Positions 22,953-29,078 of a stretch of DNA of 35,365 nt are shown here, piece by piece. The notes under the pieces were generated by a model. The model did not search any database. It was not told the DNA's origin and saw nothing but the letters and a program-made list of their open reading frames with translations. The position numbers and the translations under genes were made by a program. The DNA comes from RGIG7179 sp051893555. GTDB taxonomy: Bacteria; Bacillota; Clostridia; Peptostreptococcales; Anaerovoracaceae. The DNA lies in contig JBJFHL010000067.1 of assembly GCA_051893555.1 (NCBI GenBank), positions 1 through 35,365 on the forward strand, read 5' to 3'. How positions within the stretch are numbered: the first letter of the stretch is position 1; each line of letters starts with the position of its first letter.

Positions 22953-23577
22953 TGTTTTCACCCAATACACCGTGCAGCAGAATGGAAAGCTGACGGTGAC
23001 ACCTTTCTTCATGTTTCTGAAGGAGCTCTTCTGCCGGACGATCCGAGGACAGAACTGCCGAACCAAAGCGAAGATTGAAGAAATCCATATATAAATGAAA
23101 ATCTTCTACAATAGATTCCACATCTAATCCGTCACGAAGCGGCTGCGTGCGCAGAATGGACGTCAGAACGGACAGATTCAGTGCATCAAATGCCTCTCTT
23201 CGTGATGCGATTTCATCCGCCAGTACGGCCGGCGTATGGAAGACGGCGTCAGCAAAGATTCCGTAATATAGCGGATGATCAGCGAAGAACCGGAGTCTCT
23301 GATCAAAATAGATCTGCAGCATTTCCTCCGGGGTTCCGCGGAGGGTTTCGGCAATCCGGGAGAGGGCTTCGGTCAAAGAAGAAAAGCAGCTTTCCACGCA
23401 CAGCAGATACAGCGTATCCTTATCTTTAAAATGGTGATAGACGACGCCTTTTGAAATCCCTTTTTCCGCAAAGACCGTGCTGAGAGAAGCACCTTCATAT
23501 CCCTTCTGAGAAAAATCTTCCATGGCAGCATCCAGGATCCGCTGCCGGGATAACGCATTTTTTTCTTCCCGCTTCAT
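22939..23577 (-). CDS. TetR/AcrR-family transcriptional repressor
   Basis: This is a ligand-responsive repressor of 212 residues. The N-terminal helix-turn-helix domain (about 8-55) reads RILDAAMEDFSQKGYEGASL, then AEKGISKGVVYHHFKDKDTLY, the standard TetR pattern. The C-terminal helical ligand-binding domain is variable and gives no hint of the inducer. AAAGGAGC precedes the ATG. Its own promoter (23658-23630) runs into a 38-bp perfect palindrome that must be its operator or that of a close partner. It sits upstream of the MATE pump with overlapping ends, so it likely represses both itself and the pump. Confidence 0.93.
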   Translation of the reverse strand: MKREEKNALSRQRILDAAMEDFSQKGYEGASLSTVFAEKGISKGVVYHHFKDKDTLYLLCVESCFSSLTEALSRIAETLRGTPEEMLQIYFDQRLRFFADHPLYYGIFADAVFHTPAVLADEIASRREAFDALNLSVLTSILRTQPLRDGLDVESIVEDFHLYMDFFNLRFGSAVLSSDRPAEELLQKHEERCHRQLSILLHGVLGENSEKE

Positions 23578-23593
23578 AAAAAGCTCCTTTCAT

Positions 23594-23631
23594 ATGTATA
23601 AAAACAGACTAAATAGTCTGTTTTTATACAT
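23594..23631. promoter_or_regulatory. 38-bp palindromic operator of the TetR-MATE operon
   Basis: Two perfect 18-base arms (23594-23611 and 23614-23631) with inner part AACAGACTA-AA-TAGTCTGTT meet at a central AA. It covers the predicted transcription start and touches the -10 box of the TetR promoter, a standard repressor position. The core AGACTAAATAGTCT is the likely contact region. Confidence 0.85.
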
Positions 23632-23658
23632 TATAACAGCGCACGCAATACAGGTCAA
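23630..23658 (-). promoter_or_regulatory. Sigma-A-type promoter of the TetR-MATE operon
   Basis: On the minus strand TTGACC (23658-23653), 17 bases and TATAAT (23635-23630) form a near-consensus promoter. The start point near 23623 falls inside the palindrome. Confidence 0.85.
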
Positions 23659-23696
23659 TCCTGCTCCTGTACTTTTTCCAAAAAAGATCAGCAGAA

Positions 23697-23712
23697 TTGG
23701 GGAAATCCCCAA
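23697..23712. promoter_or_regulatory. 16-bp palindrome upstream of the aminotransferase gene
   Basis: TTGGGGAAATCCCCAA is two perfect 7-base arms around AA. It ends 23 bases before a TATAAT (23736-23741) that probably serves the aminotransferase gene; no good -35 accompanies it. A protein-binding site needed for activation or repression is possible. Confidence 0.45.
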
Positions 23713-23793
23713 ACCCAGCATCCTGCATCCGGGTGTATAATAGACATAAGAGAATAAAAGTCAGATCCGGTCTGGAGAAGGAGAACAAAAGCA

Positions 23794-24921
23794 ATGAAAA
23801 TAAAGACATTTAAAGTGGAACGTTGGATGAATGAATTTGAAGATGAGGCAGTTTACAATCTGGGGGAGACCTGCATTGACTCGCTGACTGTGGGAGAACT
23901 GCTGGACCTCTGCGGAAAAGATAAGGACGAATACCTGAAGAATCTGGCGGATGTACGGCTCACCTATGGGGATATTTTCGGTTCGCCGGGTTTCCTCAGC
24001 GGTGTGGCAGGTCTGTACGAAGATCTTAAGCCGAATCAGGTGATCCCGACCCATGGCGCGGTAGGCGCAAACAACATGGTGATCACGACCCTCATCGAGG
24101 CAGGAGATAACATGATTTCTGTTATGCCGACCTATCAGCAGCATTATTCCATTCCGGAATCCATCGGTGCGGAGGTGCGGATCCTGCAGTTGAGACCGGA
24201 GAATGAATTTCTGCCGGATATCGAGGAACTGAAATCTCTGGTGGACGAAAACACGAAGATGATCACCTTTAACAACCCGGACAACCCGACCGGCTCCTGG
24301 ATCCCGAGAGAGTCCATGGAAGAAATGATCGAAGTGGCCCGGAGTGTGGGTGCGTATGTGCTTTGCGATGAAGTATACAGAGGAATTTCGGAAGACGGAA
24401 GCTACATGCATTCCGTGGTGGATCTTTATGAGAAAGGAATTTCCGTCGGGTCCATGTCAAAAATTTTCTCCCTGGCAGGACTGCGGCTGGGATGGATCGC
24501 CACCAGAGATGAAGATGCGCTCCACATGATCCATGAGCGGAGAGATTATGACACCATCAGCTGCGGCCGGCTGGACGACATGCTGGCATCTCTTGCACTG
24601 GCAAATAAGGAAAGAATCTTCGAGAGAAACCGTAATATCCTGCTGAAGAACCGTGCCATCCTGGATGCCTGGGTAACGGAAACACCGGGTGTGCATTATG
24701 TACGGCCGGTAGCAGGCACCACGGCCCTGGTCTATTATGATCTGGATATGCCGTCCTATGACCTTTGTGTACGTCTGATCAAAGAAAAAGGTCTGCTGTT
24801 CACACCGGGCTCTGCCTTCGAGATGGAAGGAGCTGTCAGAATCGGCTATGCCTTTGACTCCAAAACATTGAAAGAAGGTCTGGAAAAATTCAGCGAATTC
24901 CTGGAGGAAAACCGGGCGTAG
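23794..24921 (+). CDS. PLP-dependent aminotransferase, class I/II
   Basis: This fold-type I aminotransferase of 375 residues transfers an amino group between an amino acid and a keto acid in the cytosol. Visible active-site residues are Asn164 in NNPDNPTG, Asp192 and Tyr195 in LCDEVYRG, the Schiff-base Lys223 in GSMSKIFSLAGLRLGW, and Arg349 in AVRIGYA, which grips the substrate carboxylate. The N terminus (NLGETCIDSLTVGELLDL) differs from aspartate and aromatic aminotransferases, so the substrate is not assignable. GAAGGAGAAC precedes the ATG. It is monocistronic (terminator at 25006) and lies next to a racemase-like enzyme, which may hint at amino-acid fermentation. Confidence 0.88.
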   Translation: MKIKTFKVERWMNEFEDEAVYNLGETCIDSLTVGELLDLCGKDKDEYLKNLADVRLTYGDIFGSPGFLSGVAGLYEDLKPNQVIPTHGAVGANNMVITTLIEAGDNMISVMPTYQQHYSIPESIGAEVRILQLRPENEFLPDIEELKSLVDENTKMITFNNPDNPTGSWIPRESMEEMIEVARSVGAYVLCDEVYRGISEDGSYMHSVVDLYEKGISVGSMSKIFSLAGLRLGWIATRDEDALHMIHERRDYDTISCGRLDDMLASLALANKERIFERNRNILLKNRAILDAWVTETPGVHYVRPVAGTTALVYYDLDMPSYDLCVRLIKEKGLLFTPGSAFEMEGAVRIGYAFDSKTLKEGLEKFSEFLEENRA

Positions 24922-25005
24922 GCCGGACGTGCCTGCGAAGCCGGGCGAAAAGATTTTGCGAAGAAAAAAGAAAGAACAGGCGTACAAGGCGTCGATGTGT
25001 TTACG

Positions 25006-25041
25006 AAATCCCGCAGGAATCAAGGTTTTTGCGGGATTTTT
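25006..25041 (+). terminator. Terminator of the aminotransferase gene
   Basis: AAATCCCGCA (25006-25015) pairs perfectly with TGCGGGATTT (25030-25039), followed by TTTCC. It lies about 85 bases after the aminotransferase stop. Confidence 0.85.
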
Positions 25042-25043
25042 CC

Positions 25044-25072
25044 TTGCAATCGGACAGAAAAAATGTTAAAAT
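25044..25072 (+). promoter_or_regulatory. Promoter of the racemase gene
   Basis: TTGCAA (25044-25049), 17 bases, TAAAAT (25067-25072). It directly follows the preceding terminator and lies about 80 bases before the start codon. Confidence 0.6.
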
Positions 25073-25153
25073 ATCGAAATAGTCAGTGTTATGGTATATG
25101 ATATAAGGAGAAGTGTTGCCATAGCGCACTGTAAATTAGGAGGACATGTACTG

Positions 25154-26242
25154 ATGAAGGAGAGATATCCGAGGCTAGAAATTAATCTAGCCCACTTAAA
25201 ACACAATGTTGCACGGGTCGTAGAAAGGTGCGGCAGTTACGGCATTCAGGTTGCCGGAGTTATCAAGGGTGCAACCGGTGATGTAGAGGTTGCCAGACAG
25301 TTTGCGGAAGGCGGCGCTGCATTTATCGCTTCTTCACGTCTGGAACAGATAGAAGATGCCAGAAATGCAGGCATCGATAAAAAGATGATGCTGATCCGTA
25401 TTCCTATGCTCAGCGAGGTGAAGGATGTGATCCGCCTGACGGATATCAGCCTGAACAGCGAGCTGGAAGTGATCAAGGCGCTCAATGAAGAAGCCAGAAA
25501 CCAGGGGAAACTCCATAAGGTCATTCTGATGGCCGATATGGGAGACCTGCGGGAAGGCTGGTGGGATAAGGACGAGCTGATCGATGTGGCAGAATATATC
25601 GAAAACAAGATGATCAATATCCAGCTGGTTGGCATCGGCACCAATGTGGGCTGTTATGGTTCCATTCTTCCTACGGTGGAAAAGCTGGAGGAGCTGGTGG
25701 AACTGGCAGAGCGCATTGAAGCACGTCTGGGCAGAGAACTGGAGTACATCTCCGGCGGTGCCACCAGCAGTCTGCTGCGTGTATGGGACGGCAATATTCC
25801 GAAGAGGATCAACCTGCTCCGGGTAGGGGAAGGCATCCTGCTGGCACGTGACATGGATGTATTCTATCATTACGATGTAAGTGATTTATGTCAGGATAAC
25901 TTCCGGCTGAAAGCCGAAGTCATTGAAGTAAAAGACAAACCGTCCCATCCGGTCGGAGAAGTGGGTGTAGATGCATTCGGCCATACTCCGGAGTATGTGG
26001 ACAGAGGGATCCGTAAGCGAGCCCTTCTTGCTATGGGCAAGGTGGACTACGGTGATCCGGCGGAGCTCCTTCCGATGGAAAAAGGCATTGAGATTCTCGG
26101 TGCTTCCAGTGACCACACCATCGTGGATATTGAAGATGCGGAAAAGGATTACAAGGTTGGAGACATCATGGAATTCGACGTCAACTATGCAACGCTGATT
26201 TATCTGACAAACTGCAGAAATGTGCATATTGCGTACGTTTGA
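25154..26242 (+). CDS. Ornithine/alanine-racemase-family PLP enzyme
   Basis: This is a fold-type III PLP protein of the alanine racemase N-terminal family, closest in pattern to clostridial ornithine racemase, which converts L- to D-ornithine in ornithine fermentation. It has 362 residues from the ATG at 25154. PRLEINLAHLKHNV opens the barrel, and VAGVIKGATGDVEVARQF carries the probable Schiff-base Lys. VGIGTNVGCYGSILPT and ISGGATSSLL are PLP-phosphate-binding segments typical of this group. AGGAGG at 25138-25143, ten bases upstream, supports this start; an earlier in-frame ATG at 25091 lacks a good site. No other ornithine-degradation genes are present in the window, so the substrate remains open. 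Confidence 0.8.
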   Translation: MKERYPRLEINLAHLKHNVARVVERCGSYGIQVAGVIKGATGDVEVARQFAEGGAAFIASSRLEQIEDARNAGIDKKMMLIRIPMLSEVKDVIRLTDISLNSELEVIKALNEEARNQGKLHKVILMADMGDLREGWWDKDELIDVAEYIENKMINIQLVGIGTNVGCYGSILPTVEKLEELVELAERIEARLGRELEYISGGATSSLLRVWDGNIPKRINLLRVGEGILLARDMDVFYHYDVSDLCQDNFRLKAEVIEVKDKPSHPVGEVGVDAFGHTPEYVDRGIRKRALLAMGKVDYGDPAELLPMEKGIEILGASSDHTIVDIEDAEKDYKVGDIMEFDVNYATLIYLTNCRNVHIAYV

Positions 26243-26343
26243 TCCATATACTTGGTCCATATACTGTTAATTCAGCGCCTGCGGATGCCGCACGGCAGAC
26301 CGACAGGAAGATCAGGAATATAGAAAAAGGGGAGAAAAGAAAA

Positions 26344-26826
26344 ATGGCAGAAGAAATTCTATTAACCCAGGAAGGGTATGACAAAATTGTAGCGGAACAT
26401 GAAGAACTGGTTTCCGTGAGACGTAAGGAAGTATCCGAAAGATTAAAGGAAGCAATCTCTTACGGGGACCTTTCCGAAAACTCCGAATATGACTCCGCGA
26501 AGAATGAACAGGCGGAGCTGGAAGAAAGAATCATTAAACTGGAAAATATGATCCGTAAGGCCAAGATCATCGATGAAAACGAGGTGCCGAAGGATCAGGT
26601 CAGCGTAGGTCTGAAGGTACTGGTGGAAGACATGGCAAGCCATGATGAAATGGAGTTCGTCATTGTGGGTTCCACGGAAGCGGATCCGTTTGCAGGCAGA
26701 ATTTCCAACGAATCTCTGGTTGGACAGCACCTGCTGGGAAAGAAAATCGGTGAAGTGGTGGAAATCATTGTACCGGATGGACTGGTGACTTATAAGATCA
26801 AGAACATCAGCAAAGAGGAGAAATAA
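26344..26826 (+). CDS. greA: Transcription elongation factor GreA
   Basis: GreA rescues backtracked RNA polymerase by stimulating cleavage of the nascent RNA. It has 160 residues, the normal size. The N-terminal coiled coil carries the acidic tip GDLSENSEYDSAKNEQA, with Asp42 and Glu45 as the residues inserted into the polymerase active site. The C-terminal FKBP-like domain includes VGSTEADPFAGRISNESLVGQHLLGKKIGE. AGGGGAG lies before the ATG at 26344; an upstream in-frame ATG at 26239 would add 35 residues of unlikely composition. It is followed by lysS six bases later, an arrangement known in clostridia. Confidence 0.96.
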   Translation: MAEEILLTQEGYDKIVAEHEELVSVRRKEVSERLKEAISYGDLSENSEYDSAKNEQAELEERIIKLENMIRKAKIIDENEVPKDQVSVGLKVLVEDMASHDEMEFVIVGSTEADPFAGRISNESLVGQHLLGKKIGEVVEIIVPDGLVTYKIKNISKEEK

Positions 26827-26832
26827 AATAAG

Positions 26833-28794
26833 ATGAGTACAGAAGATATCAGAATCCAGGCTGCTGAAGAGGCCGCCGAAACCGAAGTATCCGAAGAAGC
26901 ATTAAGTGAACAGAGAAAAGTCAGAAGAGAAAAACTGAAGGCACTGCAGGAAGCAGGCAGAAATCCATTTCTGGAAGAAAAGTGGAATGTGACTGCACAC
27001 AGCATGGATATTAAGGAAAACTATGAGGCAATGGAAGACCAGGAGGTTTCCATTGCCGGCCGTATCATGGCATTTCGCAACATGGGGAAGGCTTCCTTTA
27101 TCAATATCCAGGACAAGCAGGGAAGAATACAGGTATATGTAAAGAGAGACGATATCGGGGCTGAGGAATATCAATGGTTCAAGAAATACGACATGGGTGA
27201 TATTCTTGGTATCGAAGGTAAGGTATTCAAGACGAAAACCGGTGAAATCTCAGTGCATGCAACCAGAGTTGTACTTCTTTCCAAGTCAATTCAGGTTCTT
27301 CCTGACAAATGGTCAGGCCTGAAGGATCAGGATCAGAGATACAGACAGAGATATGTTGATCTTATCATCAACCCTGAGGTAAGAGATGTATTTTTAAAGA
27401 GAGCTGCAATCATCCGGGAATTCAGAAGAGTACTGGAGGAAGATTACGGGTATCTTGAAGTAGATACTCCGATTCTTACAACCATTGCAGGCGGTGCCAA
27501 CGCAAGGCCTTTCGAAACGCACCACAACACCCTTGACATTGACATGAAGCTCCGGATTTCCAACGAACTTTTCCTGAAGAGATGCATCGTAGGCGGCCTG
27601 GACAGAGTCTATGAAATGGGTAAGATGTTCCGCAACGAAGGTATGGACCGCCGGCATAACCCTGAATTCACAAACATGGAATGTTATGCTGCATACCAGG
27701 ACATGGACTTCGTAATGGAAGTCACCGAACAGATGGTATACAAGGCACAGATGGCGGTAAACGGTACTCCGGTTATAATGTACCAGGGCAAGGAATTTGA
27801 TGTCACTCCGCCTTGGAGAAGACTTACCATGTCTGATGCAATCAAGGAAATCACAGGCGTTGATTTCGATACGATTGAAACCGATGAAGAGGCAAGAGCG
27901 GCAGCAATTGCTTATGGTATGGATGCTGAGGAAGTGAAGGACCAGAGCCGAGGAAAGATTCTGGCTGAGATGTTCGAAGAATACTGCGAAGAAGTTCCGG
28001 GATATCTGGACGGACCGGTATTTGTCATTGGACATCCGGTAGAAGTGTCCCCTCTCGCAAAGAGAGACCCTAAGGACCCTCGCATTACCAGAAGATTCGA
28101 AGCATATATCAATGGCTGGGAAATTGCAAATGCATTCTCCGAATTAAACGATCCGATTGACCAGTATGAAAGATTTGCGGAACAGCAGAGACAGTTGGAC
28201 TGCGGTATCGATGACGAAGCGCATCCGATGGACACAGACTTTGTAAATGCACTGGAAGTGGGTCTTCCGCCGACAGGAGGTCTGGGTGTTGGCATCGACA
28301 GATGTATCATGCTCATCCTCGACCAGCCTTCTATCCGTGATATCATGCTCTTCCCGACCATGAAGCCGGAAGTGAAGGGCAAGGCAAAGGAACAGGGAGA
28401 AAAAGCAGTAAAAGTACTGGATCAGACGAAAATCGAAGTGGAACCATTATTCGAAGAATATGTGGAATTTGATTCCTTTGCAGCCTGCGATTTCAGAGCA
28501 GTAAAGATCAAGGAATGTACAGCGGTTCCGAAGAGCGAAAAGCTTCTCCGGTTCGTTCTGAACGACGGTTCCGGCACAGACAGAATCATTCTTTCCGGCA
28601 TTCATAAATACTATGAACCGGAGGAACTGGTTGGAAAGACTGCAGTTGCAATCGTGAACCTTCCGCCGAGAAAGATGATGGGCGAGATGTCAAACGGCAT
28701 GCTGCTGTCCTGCGTTAACAACTATGACGGAGAAGAGATGCTGAACTTCATGATTTTAGATGACAGCATTCCTGCCGGTGCAAAGGTTTACTAA
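26833..28794 (+). CDS. lysS: Lysyl-tRNA synthetase (class II) with C-terminal tRNA-binding domain
   Basis: It charges tRNA-Lys with lysine. At 653 residues it is about 150 longer than a standard bacterial LysRS. The N-terminal OB-fold anticodon-binding domain (about 60-175, VSIAGRIMAFRNMGKASFINI) precedes the class II catalytic core, with motif 2 FRNEGMDRRHNPEFTNMECY near 272 and motif 3 GLGVGIDRC near 483. The core ends near 510 (MLFPTMKPE). A charged linker then joins a Trbp111/EMAP-type tRNA-binding domain at about 548-653 (RAVKIKECTAVPKSEKLLRF, VNLPPRKMMGEMSNGMLLSC), a module usually found at the end of methionyl-tRNA synthetase. It follows greA by six bases. Confidence 0.96.
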   Translation: MSTEDIRIQAAEEAAETEVSEEALSEQRKVRREKLKALQEAGRNPFLEEKWNVTAHSMDIKENYEAMEDQEVSIAGRIMAFRNMGKASFINIQDKQGRIQVYVKRDDIGAEEYQWFKKYDMGDILGIEGKVFKTKTGEISVHATRVVLLSKSIQVLPDKWSGLKDQDQRYRQRYVDLIINPEVRDVFLKRAAIIREFRRVLEEDYGYLEVDTPILTTIAGGANARPFETHHNTLDIDMKLRISNELFLKRCIVGGLDRVYEMGKMFRNEGMDRRHNPEFTNMECYAAYQDMDFVMEVTEQMVYKAQMAVNGTPVIMYQGKEFDVTPPWRRLTMSDAIKEITGVDFDTIETDEEARAAAIAYGMDAEEVKDQSRGKILAEMFEEYCEEVPGYLDGPVFVIGHPVEVSPLAKRDPKDPRITRRFEAYINGWEIANAFSELNDPIDQYERFAEQQRQLDCGIDDEAHPMDTDFVNALEVGLPPTGGLGVGIDRCIMLILDQPSIRDIMLFPTMKPEVKGKAKEQGEKAVKVLDQTKIEVEPLFEEYVEFDSFAACDFRAVKIKECTAVPKSEKLLRFVLNDGSGTDRIILSGIHKYYEPEELVGKTAVAIVNLPPRKMMGEMSNGMLLSCVNNYDGEEMLNFMILDDSIPAGAKVY

Positions 28795-28826
28795 ACGGAA
28801 AAAGATAAATTAAATAAATTAAGAAG

Positions 28827-28874
28827 AAAAAGAGCTGCGGGCATCTGTGAAAACAGTTGACCGGGCTCTTTTTT
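28827..28874 (+). terminator. Terminator of greA-lysS
   Basis: AAAAAGAGC (28827-28835) pairs with GCTCTTTTTT (28865-28874), with further GCGGGC/CCGGGC-like pairing inside the loop. The T-run is part of the right arm. Confidence 0.8.
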
Positions 28875-28967
28875 CGTATGAGGAAAGAATGGTCGGGTCC
28901 GGAAGAAGCGCCTGAATCGATTTTCCGACAAAAAAATAATTATGTTGAAAAAATATGCAAAAATAAT

Positions 28968-28995
28968 TTGTAAACAGAGAAATACATGCTATAAT
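28968..28995 (+). promoter_or_regulatory. Promoter of the InlB-repeat surface-protein gene
   Basis: TTGTAA (28968-28973), 16 bases, TATAAT (28990-28995), with TGC directly before the -10 forming an extended -10. The leader is about 75 bases. It contains GTTAC and GTAAC, which could pair, before GGAGG at the start codon. Confidence 0.7.
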
Positions 28996-29078
28996 GAATT
29001 AGTTACAAAAAAAATAAAAAAATGAACGGAAAATATAAAAGTGTAACCGATGAGTAAAGTTGATATGGAGGAAAATTT

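Noticed and set aside
22953..23066. Longer MATE N terminus starting at 23066 or 23012
   Set aside because: These starts lie deep in the TetR coding region, lack ribosome binding sites and add residues not typical of MATE proteins.
26243..26343. T-box or other leader upstream of greA-lysS
   Set aside because: The 100-base gap has no T-box GGTGG-type core and no terminator; only a small direct repeat of TCCATATACT was seen, without further support.
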